From contig JWZX01002967.1 of the NCBI GenBank assembly GCA_001275005.1, forward strand, positions 1-42,705: DNA of 42,705 nucleotides. Reading direction: 5' to 3'. Source of the stretch: Chrysochromulina tobinii. Taxonomy: Eukaryota; Haptophyta; Prymnesiales; Chrysochromulinaceae. Below, one piece after another: positions 34,257 to 42,705 of this stretch. A model generated the notes under the pieces. The model ran no database searches and had not been told where the DNA came from. It saw only the letters and a program-made list of their open reading frames with translations. A program made the translations under genes and the position numbers. Within the stretch, counting starts at the first letter, position 1, and every line of letters begins with the position of its first letter.

Positions 34257-36654
34257 ATGGACGTCGGAAGCGCGTCCACCATGATGGCTCACTCGCGCAC
34301 GATCCTCGATGCGCTTTCCACGCACGAGGTGCTCATCATCGTCGGCGAGACGGGCTCGGGCAAGACCACACAGCTGCCGCAGCTGCTCCTGTCCGCCGGC
34401 TGCGCGCGCGTCGTCGTGACCCAGCCAAGGCGCGTCGCGGCGATTGCGGCGGCGCGGCGCGTTTCGGAGGAGCGCGGAGGCGTGGTGGGCAGCGAGGTAG
34501 GCTACGCCGTGCGATTCGATCAGGCGTGCTCGTCGGCAACGCGGATCACCTTCATGACGGACGGCGTGCTGCTCCGGCAGGCTGTCGCAACGCCCGAGCT
34601 TGAGCAGTTCGACGCGCTTGTGCTCGACGAGGCGCACGAGCGCTCGCTCAACACGGACGTGCTCTTCTGTCTGGTGAAGCGCATGCTTGCCAGCCGACGC
34701 GAGCGTAGCAGCATAGGACTCTCGCCGCCAGCGCCGCTGCGCGCCAGCGGTGGACTGCAACGCGTGCTCATTGCGTCGGCCACGCTCGACACTGCCAAGC
34801 TGGCGCGCTACTTTTTCGACGCGCCCGTGCTGCACGTGCCCGGCCGGCGCTTCCCCGTCAGTGTGCTGCATGCGGCCGAACCCACCTCGAGCCACGCCCT
34901 CGTCGACGCGGCGCTCGAGCTTGTACTTCGGTTGCACGTGGAGCGTCCACTTCGTCGCGCGGCAGGATGCGAGGGCGATCGGGGCGTTGATGAGTTCGCC
35001 GAGCGCGGCGTGGCGGCCGACGATGTGCTCGTGTTTTGCACGGGGCAGGAGGAGATTGCAACCGCGGCGCACGCGCTGACGGCGCTTGAGGCGCAGCTGC
35101 GGGAGGACGGGCCGGCTGCTGTGGCGCCGCTCTTGGTGCTGCCTCTCCATGCGACGCTGTCGGTCGAGGAGCAGCAAAGGGTCTTTGCGCCCGCGCCCTT
35201 GGGCAGCCGCAAGGTGGTGTTCGCCACCAACGTGGCCGAGACGTCCCTGACGATCCCGGGGATCGGATTCGTCATCGATCCGGGATTCGTCAAGGAGAAG
35301 CGGTACGACCACGAGCGCGGTATGGAGGTGCTCACAGTCGTCCCCATCGCAAAGAGCGCCGCGACGCAGCGTGCGGGCCGTGCGGGGCGCACCGCGCCGG
35401 GCCACGTGTACCGGCTCTACACGGAGGCACAGTGGGCCAAGATGGACGTGGAGCAGTTGCCCGAGGTGGAGCAGTTGCTCGTACCAACCTCGTGCACGTC
35501 GCGTGCATGCACGTGCTCACCACGGCGCTCGCACCTCTTCCCCACAGGTGGCTCGTACCAACCTCGCGCACGTCGTGCTCCAGCTGAAGGCGATCGGGCT
35601 TCATGACGTGGCCTCTCTCGAGTGGCTGGACCCACCGGAGCCACTCGCCCTCCGGCGCGCCCTGCGGCTGCTCTTCCTTCTCGGTGCCCTCGACGTCGAC
35701 GGTGCGCTGACGGCACACGGGCGATCGATGGCGCGTCTGCCGCTCGAGCCCAGCCTAGGGTGCATGCTGCTCGCGGCGGCCGCCGCGGAGTGCGCGCCCG
35801 CCGCCGCTTCGATCTGCGCGATGGCATGCGGCGAGGAACCTTACTGCCGCTCGGGCCGGCCAGAGGTGCTCAAGGCCGCTGAAGCCACCCGGGAGCGCCT
35901 CGAGAGCCCCGACGGCGACCACATCTCGCTGCTTCACCTTTTCGACGAGTGGTCGGCGGTGGCGCCCGGCGCGCGCACCGATTGGTGCCACGCGCACGGC
36001 GTGCGCGCGCGCGTCTTGCGCACGGCGAGCGACGTGCAGCGGCAGCTGCTGCAGCTGCTCCGCGGGGCGGGCATGTGTGGTGAGCCCGAGAGGCAGGCGA
36101 GGATCAGCAGCGCCGAGGTGAGCATACGCTGTCGACGAGCCCTCGCCCAGGGCTACTACTTCCACGCCGCACGTCGTATGCGGGGTACCCTCATCTTCCA
36201 GACCCTCAGTGAGCCTCCACAGTCCCTACAGTTACACGCTGGCGGCGCCGGAGGGGGCGGAGGAGGCGGCGGCGGCGGCGGTAGGCACGATGACGGTGGC
36301 GCGCGCGAGCCGCCCTCGTCCACACGCCTGCGCCATGCGGAATTCGTCGTCTACAGCGAGCTTGCGTGGGCGGGGCGGCCGGTCATGCTGCGCGCGAGCG
36401 CCGTCGAGTGGGAGTGGATCGAGCCCCACCTGCCAAAGCTTCAGGCCGTTGACGAGAAGAGGCTCCTCGGTGTGCGCAGTGCAGGCGATGCCGAGCCTCC
36501 TGTAGCGGCCTGCGGCGACGGCAGTGTCGACGGCAGTGGTAATGGCAGTGCTCCTCGTGCCTCCGCCGTACCTGAGCAGCGGCGCAATGGTGAGAGCGCC
36601 GTCACAGCCGCGCGGCAGCGATATCAGGAACGCAAGCGATTGCGCAGCGCGTAA
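34257..36654 (+). CDS. DEAH-box RNA helicase (DHX33/35/40-like)
   Basis: Exons 34257-35465 and 35548-36654 join in phase 0 for 771 residues. All helicase motifs are present: I GETGSGKT, Ia TQPRRVAA, II DEAH, III SAT, IV VLVFCTGQEEI, V FATNVAETSLTIPG, VI QRAGRAGRTAPG. The splice gives LPEVARTNLAHVVLQLKAIG, the expected start of the winged-helix/ratchet region, which supports the donor at 35466. The C-terminal OB-fold region (HAEFVVYSELAWAGRPVM) is interrupted by a poly-Gly run, and the tail is Gly/Ser-rich and basic. The short N-terminus, with motif I only about 30 residues in, is like DHX33-type proteins in ribosome biogenesis or splicing. The exact orthologue is not settled. Confidence 0.9.
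35466..35547 (+). other. Intron of the DEAH helicase gene (82 bp, phase 0)
   Basis: Donor GAG/GTGGAGC, acceptor CCCCACAG/GTGGCTCG. AGGTGG is present at both junctions. Inside the intron, 35477-35501 nearly duplicates the beginning of exon 2 (35551-35575). A less likely donor is GTACCA at 35481. Confidence 0.8.
35477..35575. repeat. 25-bp direct duplication, intron versus exon 2
   Basis: 35477-35501 and 35551-35575 match at 24 of 25 positions (beginning GCTCGTACCAACCTCG), offset by 74 bp. The first copy lies in the intron and the second starts 3 bp into exon 2. The similarity continues weakly as TGCTC after a 12-bp extra segment in the intron copy. Confidence 0.9.
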
Positions 36655-37231
36655 GGTGACGCGCTCGCGATCACGCCGCACCCCAAAACGGACCGGGAAG
36701 CCACACGCGACACGCGCGGTGGGTAATACCGCGGCTTTAGCCTGCGTCGACGCGCGTCGATTGGATCTCAGACCAACCCGGGGGCGCTCCCGCACAGCGC
36801 CCACTCTGTATACCGACCCGACAAAATCATTACGTACTCCGATGTTCCACACGACGGTGTAAAACGTCGCGACGTCGTTGTATAATATTTCGTGTCGACG
36901 TGTAAAGTTGATGATTCTCCACCGCGCGCAGGCTGGTAGTTCACCAGCCGCGCACGCGGCACGCGCCGGATCGAACCGTGGCGCTGGCGGTACCTCGCAT
37001 CGCGGATTTCTACGACACGAGTCACACCGACTCGACGACGCACCGGCACACCCGCCCTCACAGGACTTTTGGTTCGGACTTGCCGACTCCCGCAGGATGA
37101 TTGTGCACATAATTGTACTCTAGTGGATTGTGACCAGACTGATGCTCATGGTCCCGTCTGGGACTGCGGCTGGGCGACCGCCTCGGTGGTACTCGGCTAC
37201 TCGCGCTCTCAGCTGGCTCTGGTACTAGCTC
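36655..37231. other. Intergenic stretch
   Basis: About 580 bp between convergent genes. The part from 36830 to 36920 is AT-richer. A weakly 5S-like stretch near 37150-37260 was considered and rejected. Nothing is supported. Confidence 0.55.
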
Positions 37232-38425
37232 TTAGATGGGTGACCGCTCCAATAAACTGGAGAATTCAGGGAGCAGTTCTTCCTCGCCGAGCCTCGTCGG
37301 GACGTTCTCGCCGCTGGCGCTCAGCTGGCCGTCGCCTGCTGCATGTGTCGCCTGGATCGGCCCGGGCAGGTCGTCCGGCTCCGCATCGCTGCTCAAAAGG
37401 GCCTGGTCGGCATACAGAGCGGCGTCCAGAGCGGCATCCAGAGCGGGGATGCTGATGATGATCTTCTTTGGCGTGTACTTCCAAAGGTGCGCATCCCTGT
37501 CAGTCAGGTTCAAGGGGACCTCGTCGTCGTCTGAGTCCCCCAAGCACAAGCTCTCAACCTTGTCATCAGTGTCCCATTTGGGCGCACCCGTCCGCCCACC
37601 GCGCGCCTTGCGTTCGACCCAGCTGAACTTCTCGGAGTTCCTCTGCTCCTCCGTGAGCTGCTTGGGTGCGCGCACCATGCGCGGCCCGTTCAATACGGGC
37701 GGCTCCGTAACCAAGTCGCCGCTCAGACGCAGCCACTTTCCAGGCTCAGTGCTCGACCCGAAGTAATCGGCTCCCTCGAATTTCACGAGCGGCGGCCGTG
37801 GTTCTCGCGGCGCTGGTGGAGTCTCTCCGCGCCATGGGCCGCGCATATCAAAGCTAAGGACGCGCACCTGCGAAAGTTTGAGGTTCAAAAGATTGATCAC
37901 TTGCTGCGCCTGATGCTTCGTGACGTCGGCTCCGTCGAGCTTCACCAGCGCCCAGCCCACTTGTATCTGATCCAAAAACGGAGACGTCGGCAACACCTTG
38001 TTCACCGTGGGCGGTAACTCGCCGTTGCCTTCAAACCCGATTCCAATCTTTCCGGGTGGAGCCGTGAGGACGAACTCTACGGGCGGAGCCACAACGTCTT
38101 CAGGTAGAGGCACTGCAACCGCCTCTTCTTTCGGCTCTGTCTGCGAGGCTTTGGGCGAGAGGAACGATCTGGCCGAGGCGATAACACGGCCCGAAAAGGA
38201 TCTCTTGGGCGTGCCGGACCCTGGCGGAGAAGCAGCGGCGGCGGCCGGCGGCTCGGAAGCAACTGTAGCCAACTCTGCATCCTGCGACGCGCCGAGCTGC
38301 ACGCCCAGTTCGGGGCGTCGACAACAACAACGGATGGTGCTTAATCGAAAGTCTCGAAGGCGCATGAGCTTTCGAGAGGGGGCAGCACGGCCCGTGTCCT
38401 GCCGACGTCCATCTTGCGTCCCCAT
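37232..38425 (-). CDS. PDZ-domain-like protein
   Basis: Encodes 397 residues from 38425; Met21 (38365) is an alternative start. The N-terminus has a Cys-Cys-Cys-Arg-Arg patch that could be lipid-modified. A Pro/Ala/Ser-rich linker leads to residues about 115-190: VEFVLTAPPGKIGIGFEGN, then VNKVLPTSPFLDQIQVGWALVKLDG and a long helix (KHQAQQVINLLN). This is the carboxylate-binding loop, the core strands and helix B of a PDZ fold, with GIGF in place of GLGF. The rest is low-complexity and acidic, with DSDDDEVPL and a repeated Ala-Leu-Asp stretch. A scaffold role is inferred; partners are unknown. Confidence 0.65.
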   Translation of the reverse strand: MGTQDGRRQDTGRAAPSRKLMRLRDFRLSTIRCCCRRPELGVQLGASQDAELATVASEPPAAAAASPPGSGTPKRSFSGRVIASARSFLSPKASQTEPKEEAVAVPLPEDVVAPPVEFVLTAPPGKIGIGFEGNGELPPTVNKVLPTSPFLDQIQVGWALVKLDGADVTKHQAQQVINLLNLKLSQVRVLSFDMRGPWRGETPPAPREPRPPLVKFEGADYFGSSTEPGKWLRLSGDLVTEPPVLNGPRMVRAPKQLTEEQRNSEKFSWVERKARGGRTGAPKWDTDDKVESLCLGDSDDDEVPLNLTDRDAHLWKYTPKKIIISIPALDAALDAALYADQALLSSDAEPDDLPGPIQATHAAGDGQLSASGENVPTRLGEEELLPEFSSLLERSPI

Positions 38426-38666
38426 TCTGCGTCAAAGACCAAAGGGAGCGCGGGTGTGGACTGAAGCTCCCAATTCGGTCTTCGGTTTTTCAACACGGAT
38501 CACGTCTTGTACCACGTACCGGTAGAGTCTCGCATGACCGGAGGACGCGTCGACGTGCAGCTAATCATGCGAGTTTGTACACTTGTACGCCGGTCCGATG
38601 TCTAGGGTGTCGAGTTCACAACCATTGGCTGTGGAAAAATGTCGAAATCATATTGTGTGACCGGAG

Positions 38667-41108
38667 TTACGACCCGAAGAGCCGCTCGTGCAGCTGCTGA
38701 ATGAACATCTTGACACGCTCGTCCTTGTCCTTGGCCGCCTGGGCTTCGTACTTCTCCAGGTCAAAGGACTCCTGGCGCAGCCGGGCGATGTTCTTGGGCT
38801 CGGAGGTGAGCACGGCGAGTGCGCCGAGCGCCGCCTTCTTCGCAGCGAAGCCCCGCGGCCCCGCGGCGTCCGTCTTCTTGATCACGGCGACCAGCTTGGG
38901 TATGGCACCCTCGGCGCCCGCCTTCTCCTTATTCTTATCCGAGTTTGCCGCGAGCACCATCAGGCAGCCCGCGCACTTTTGCCACACCTCGTCCGACCGG
39001 TCCTCGCCCAGCTGCACCACGAGCGCCTCGACGGCGCCCTCCCTGACGGCTAGAGCCTTGGCGTTCTGGTGAGCGGTCAAATTCCACACGGCGGCGGCGG
39101 CCGCGGCGACCACACCGTCGCTGCGCACGGCGCCCTGGATCTTCGACTTTTTGAGCAGCGTCACGAGTGGCGCGACAGCGCCGTCGTTAAGGATGCGCTC
39201 GCGTAGCTCAGGCGCGGTGAGGCAGTTCTTGAGCAGCACGCAGAAGGCTCGCGCAAGCTCCTGCGGCTTGTTGAGCAGATGTGGGACGATCGAGCGCACG
39301 CCGCCCTCGTTGACGACCATGTCCTTGGCTTCGGCGTTGCCCGACGAGAGATTGACGAGCGCCTTGACGACGGCCAGCAGCAGGTGGTCGTCATCGGAGC
39401 GCAGCAGCTCGATGAGCGGGAGCATCACGTGCTCCTTGATGAGCTGCACCTTGTCGAACTCAATCTGACTCATCATCGCGATCTGGTTGCATAGCGTCAC
39501 GAGCAGCTCGGTGCCCGTCTCCTCGAACGGTCGGTTGATCATGTCGGCCAGGAACTTGATGTACTTGGGCGGGCTCTCCTCTTGCAGGCAGCGCTGCAAG
39601 AAGCCCTGCTCGAGCAGCACGAGCAGGGGGCGTTTGTTCATCGTGAACGACTGCATGAACTCGGGGTCGCCGACCTTGTCCGCAAGCGTCGACGAGTCCA
39701 GCTCGAAGTGTCGCGTGTCCGAAGACATGTGGACGAAGAAATCAAAGAGGCGCTCGAGGATATCACGCGAGCGCATCGTGCAGCTCTGCATGCGATGGCA
39801 CTTGATGAGCATGCCCATGTCCATCTCACCCGGATGCAGCCCGCCGTCGATCGACCAGTAGAGGTAGCGAGCGACCCGTCGGCGCCAATTGCGCCACGCG
39901 AGGGGGTCGGAGTGCTCGTTGAGGCCGGGTGCGTCATCCCACAGGGTGATGATGACGCGGAAGGGGTCTTCGATGATCACCGTCTCTGACTCGACCTCCT
40001 CCATGCGGAACTCGACACATTGCTCCTTGTTCAGCAGGTTGGCTATCGACTTGTAAAAGGCGCGAGCCGCGTCTACCTGCGACGAAATGATGCCCTCAGC
40101 GTGGAACCATGAGAATGAGTCCTCGTCGTACAGGAGCGCGTCGGCCTTGACCTTGGTGATCGTGTCGTCGTAAAAGGGGAACTTGACGAGCGGGGAGAGC
40201 GTGTCTGCCTGTCGTTCGAGACCGTTCATGAACATGATCGCATCCTCGATGCCCACGTCATCGTGCAGCACAATAAAGATGTCCTGGTAGGTGTCGCCCA
40301 CGGGCGGTATGAATTTCCGCCGGATGGCGATCACGCCCACGTCGCGCTGCGGCGTGCGGAGGTGCACGGCCCAGCAGCCGTACGAAGCCAGGTCTCCCAC
40401 CAGATTCATCTTCTTGTGGTACTGCTCGGAGCGGAGCACCATCATCTCGGTGTCCGTCGCGTTGCCGCGCGCCATCCGTTCCGCCGCCAGCCGCAGGCTG
40501 TGTTTCTCGCGCCGGCCGAGGCCCGACACGCTCGCGGCAGGGTCGACCACCACCGCGATCTCGCGGTCGCGGCCTGTCGCGCGGTACCGGCCCGACGGCA
40601 TCCCGTCCGCGCCGAGACTGTCTTCCCTGTACGCGTCATCGAGGAAGAGCTGGTAGCCTTTGAACTCGATGCGCTGCATCTTTTGGGGCGCCGCGGTGAA
40701 CTCGACGGCAGTGCGCGCGCGGTCGCGCCGGCCCACGTCGCACTGGCCGCGCTTGAGCGGGAAGGGCTGCCATCGCCACTGCCGAAACATAGCATCGGCC
40801 TTCCAGCAAATCGCAAGCTCATCGCACAGCCGCGAGCGCTCGAAGCTCTCAAGCAGCAGCGACTGTCGACCCTCGTGGAAATCGATCTGGAAGAGCAGCA
40901 GGTTGTCGCTGTCGATGATGACGCGCCGTACCCAAGCATAGTAGAACTGCTCCTGGAACGGAGGCTCAAAGTCGATGAGGAAGAGGGCACGTTTGCCGAG
41001 GCAAATGTACATTTTCTCGCCGTCCTTGCACACCATCGAAAAATATTTGACCTCCGTCTGCAGCATATCCTCAATGCCCTTGAGCACATAGGCTGCAGAC
41101 TCGCCCAT
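38667..41108 (-). CDS. Armadillo-repeat protein with PH-like N-terminus
   Basis: Encodes 813 residues from the ATG at 41108 (the frame opens at 41150). Residues about 10-110 are strand-rich with a C-terminal helix (KYFSMVCKDGEKMYICLGKR, FQIDFHEGRQSLLLESFERS), resembling a PH-like fold. The middle, about 120-540, is conserved-looking but unassigned (LVGDLASYGCWAVHLRTP, VVIDP-like segments, WFHAEGIISSQ). Residues about 540-790 contain armadillo repeats (LLLAVVKALVNLSSGNAEAK, GAVAPLVTLLKKS, AAAAAVWNLTAHQNAK, GAVEALVVQLG, GAIPKLVAVIKK). Armadillo repeats form a protein-binding superhelix. Function unknown. Confidence 0.75.
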   Translation of the reverse strand: MGESAAYVLKGIEDMLQTEVKYFSMVCKDGEKMYICLGKRALFLIDFEPPFQEQFYYAWVRRVIIDSDNLLLFQIDFHEGRQSLLLESFERSRLCDELAICWKADAMFRQWRWQPFPLKRGQCDVGRRDRARTAVEFTAAPQKMQRIEFKGYQLFLDDAYREDSLGADGMPSGRYRATGRDREIAVVVDPAASVSGLGRREKHSLRLAAERMARGNATDTEMMVLRSEQYHKKMNLVGDLASYGCWAVHLRTPQRDVGVIAIRRKFIPPVGDTYQDIFIVLHDDVGIEDAIMFMNGLERQADTLSPLVKFPFYDDTITKVKADALLYDEDSFSWFHAEGIISSQVDAARAFYKSIANLLNKEQCVEFRMEEVESETVIIEDPFRVIITLWDDAPGLNEHSDPLAWRNWRRRVARYLYWSIDGGLHPGEMDMGMLIKCHRMQSCTMRSRDILERLFDFFVHMSSDTRHFELDSSTLADKVGDPEFMQSFTMNKRPLLVLLEQGFLQRCLQEESPPKYIKFLADMINRPFEETGTELLVTLCNQIAMMSQIEFDKVQLIKEHVMLPLIELLRSDDDHLLLAVVKALVNLSSGNAEAKDMVVNEGGVRSIVPHLLNKPQELARAFCVLLKNCLTAPELRERILNDGAVAPLVTLLKKSKIQGAVRSDGVVAAAAAAVWNLTAHQNAKALAVREGAVEALVVQLGEDRSDEVWQKCAGCLMVLAANSDKNKEKAGAEGAIPKLVAVIKKTDAAGPRGFAAKKAALGALAVLTSEPKNIARLRQESFDLEKYEAQAAKDKDERVKMFIQQLHERLFGS

Positions 41109-41347
41109 TTCAAGAGCGCTACGCTCTGGGCGCGGGCCCCGCTCGTGCACTCCTCTCGGGCTGGCCCCCTTGCCGATGCCAACCCTCGCGTGCCCAATTA
41201 GGATTCGACCCGCACATGTGAACGGAAACGCTGCCCAGGCGCAAGCTTCTTGTCAAGCTCCGTTCAGGAATTGCGCCGTTTCCCACAGCACTCCCACAAC
41301 CCGCTTTGGAAACGCGGACTGCTCTGTCGCAATCCCGTACTAAGACC
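41109..41347. promoter_or_regulatory. Candidate bidirectional promoter (239 bp)
   Basis: Lies between the start codons of the armadillo protein (minus) and the open-ended gene at 41348 (plus). Inferred from position only. Confidence 0.3.
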
Positions 41348-42705
41348 ATGATACGGCCGCCACCCTTGCTGAACAAGGAGCTCATTCAAGCCACGGCCAC
41401 ACGACGAGGCGACGAGGGGCCACCACCGCATACAGACAACGACTCCGAGTCCGATGCATCCGACTCGACAAAAATGCGGCGGCTTCCAGAGCTGCCAATC
41501 ACACAGTTCGTCGATGGCGATAGTGAGCACTCGGACGTCGACACCAAGTCCGCTCGTAGGAGTCGCCCGGCGGCCCAATCCACGACGCACGCAAGCGCCG
41601 CCTCGGTGAGCAACTTAGAGATCTCAGACATCGAAAGCGGAGAGGATAAGCGGTCGAGGTCCAGACCGGTGGCGAAGGCGAAGGCGCAGGCCAAGGCGTC
41701 GTCGGCCGCCGCTGCCAAGTCTGCCGCCGCCGCCGCTGCCAAGTCTGGCGAAGCCTTGGAATCACCGCGGTCGGAGGAGGACCCACTCTGGCTGAAGCAG
41801 GCGGAGGCAACGTTGCGAAAGGGCCGGCCGTCAGACTCGCACGAGAGCCCCGAGAGCAGAGAGTGCGCAAGCGCCGGCGTCAGCAGCGGCGGCAGCAGCA
41901 GCAGCGGTCCTCGAAGTGGGCCAAGAGGGCCCGGAGTGCCTGCCGACGCGGCCACCGACGACACGGCCTCAGCAGCGGAGGCTCCCACTGAGATTGACGC
42001 CGCCGCCGACACGGCCTGGCTAGCGCGGCTTGCAAACGCTCGAGTGGCTCGAGAGGATGCGAGGGAGCGAGGGCAGCAGCCCATACAAGCCCGAGGCCGG
42101 CCTGGCGCGGGGGAAACGGGAGACGAATGGGCAGACTTTGCCTCGTTCGGCACATCGGCGGAGCCTGTACCGGAGCTCGAAGCTTACGCATCGGCACCGG
42201 CACCGAAGGTTGCGTTGAGTATGGATCAGCTGCGCGCGAGCCGCGCGCTGGTCGCACAGAATACGTATTCCAGCTGGGACACATGGGATGAATTCGACCC
42301 GAGAGGCGGCGGCGGCGGCGGCGGGCTCGAGGCAGCCACGCCCGAGCCAGCGAGTGCGAAGACCAAGCGACGCGCCGTACTGGACACGAGCAGCGGTACT
42401 GCCAGCAAGCAGCTCCGAGCACGCAGCTCGTCCAACGGCTACCGGTGCTGCCGGCGCTCCGTGCTCGCGAAGCTCGCGCTCGTGTGCGCGCTCGGGATGG
42501 GCAGCTTCGCGTTTGTGTGGATCCAGCCGCCCAGTAGCACCCAAGCCCATGCGGTCGCACCATCGTGGTTGCGTTGGGCCGCCAGCCTCCGAACAGCCTC
42601 AGGGGACATGATGGGGTACGTCTGGAGTGGGGGCGGCGGTGGCACCAGCACCGTCAAAGCCGACGGCTGGGCAGTCGTCAAAGGAGGCGGGCGCAGTGCG
42701 GCGGC
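41348..42705 (+). CDS. Partial large protein with one membrane segment, open at window end
   Basis: From an ATG at 41348 the frame stays open for 452 codons to the edge of the window, with no stop. The first about 360 residues are low-complexity and charged: Ser/Asp-rich at the start, an Ala/Lys stretch (KAKAQAKASSAAAAKSAAA), then Glu/Asp/Gly/Arg. Short ordered pieces occur, such as EWADFASFG and TYSSWDTWDEFD, the latter resembling short linear trafficking or adaptor-binding motifs. Near residue 375-395 is a hydrophobic segment (LAKLALVCALGMGSFAFVWI) after a CC-RR patch, consistent with a type II anchor or a tail-side membrane span. No family recognised. The remainder lies outside the window. 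Confidence 0.55.
   Translation, partial: MIRPPPLLNKELIQATATRRGDEGPPPHTDNDSESDASDSTKMRRLPELPITQFVDGDSEHSDVDTKSARRSRPAAQSTTHASAASVSNLEISDIESGEDKRSRSRPVAKAKAQAKASSAAAAKSAAAAAAKSGEALESPRSEEDPLWLKQAEATLRKGRPSDSHESPESRECASAGVSSGGSSSSGPRSGPRGPGVPADAATDDTASAAEAPTEIDAAADTAWLARLANARVAREDARERGQQPIQARGRPGAGETGDEWADFASFGTSAEPVPELEAYASAPAPKVALSMDQLRASRALVAQNTYSSWDTWDEFDPRGGGGGGGLEAATPEPASAKTKRRAVLDTSSGTASKQLRARSSSNGYRCCRRSVLAKLALVCALGMGSFAFVWIQPPSSTQAHAVAPSWLRWAASLRTASGDMMGYVWSGGGGGTSTVKADGWAVVKGGGRSAA

Noticed and set aside
34188-35405. 405-codon open frame on the minus strand
   Set aside because: Antisense to the helicase motifs, which are unmistakable on the plus strand; this frame has shadow-type composition.
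37150-37260. Possible 5S rRNA remnant (GGTACTAG ... GATGGGTGACC, with an upstream GGTCCCGTCTG)
   Set aside because: Two short words resemble 5S rRNA, but spacing is wrong, a 6-base insert breaks the best match, no A-box/stem I pairing is visible, and part of it codes for the end of the PDZ protein.
41386-42153. 255-codon open frame on the minus strand
   Set aside because: Ser/Ala/Pro-rich complement of the low-complexity plus-strand gene; the plus strand is open for the full 1358 bases and has a membrane segment.

Overview
This window is nuclear DNA from a GC-rich, gene-dense unicellular eukaryote. I infer a marine alga with a complex (secondary) plastid, such as a haptophyte or pelagophyte. 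The evidence is long uninterrupted coding frames, a few short GT-AG introns (82-149 bp), no bacterial operon signals, and typical eukaryotic families: Rab GDI fold, PRA1, PHD/Tudor, DEAH helicase and nuclear-encoded mitochondrial ATP synthase subunit d. There is also a signal-plus-transit-like leader on one Nudix-like protein, and a fused beta-alpha nitrile hydratase, a form known from choanoflagellates and some algae. The species cannot be fixed from the sequence alone.

Layout. 1-2.3 kb: a GA microsatellite and two convergent coiled-coil paralogues, one with and one without a SAM domain, separated by a foldback sequence. 3-5.6 kb: a divergent pair, a PH-like protein and a GDI-fold protein with a signal peptide. 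5.8-7.9 kb: a TPR plus phytanoyl-CoA dioxygenase-like protein (two exons). 8.6-10.8 kb: a MYCBP-like membrane protein whose 5' end overlaps, on the opposite strand, a GT31-like glycosyltransferase. 11.3-14.3 kb: a large two-PHD/Tudor chromatin protein. 14.8-16.3 kb: a small membrane protein and a two-domain VOC (glyoxalase-fold) protein separated by a 10-bp minisatellite. 16.5-18.1 kb: a nucleoside-hydrolase-fold protein (two exons). 19.0-20.6 kb: the fused nitrile hydratase. 21.0-23.7 kb: a membrane-anchored GT34 glycosyltransferase fused to a sulfotransferase. 24.0-25.1 kb: a Nudix-like plastid candidate (two exons). 25.2-27.4 kb: a fucosyltransferase-like protein with a PAN/Apple-like domain. 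28.0-29.6 kb: an unknown anchored protein and a second Nudix protein. 30.1-32.5 kb: a divergent pair, sterol-glucosyltransferase-like enzyme and PRA1. 33.2-36.7 kb: a divergent pair, mitochondrial ATP synthase subunit d (three exons) and a DEAH helicase (two exons). 37.2-42.7 kb: a PDZ protein, an armadillo protein, and a divergent membrane protein gene that runs off the window.

Themes. Three Golgi-type sugar-modifying proteins and a lipid glycosyltransferase, together with PRA1 and a GDI-fold protein, point to secretion and glycan elaboration, perhaps sulfated and fucosylated surface polysaccharide. Eukaryotic neighbours need not be functionally linked, so this is inference. Many genes are arranged head-to-head with 100-270 bp between starts.

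Most notable: (i) a DEAH-helicase intron that contains a near-perfect copy of the start of its own downstream exon, and short direct repeats at the edges of four of the six introns, which together suggest recent intron birth; (ii) a GDI-fold protein with a signal peptide and no Rab-contact residues; (iii) the GT34-sulfotransferase fusion; (iv) the fused nitrile hydratase with a His-rich linker and a possible mitochondrial leader; (v) a tandem MYCBP-like membrane protein.
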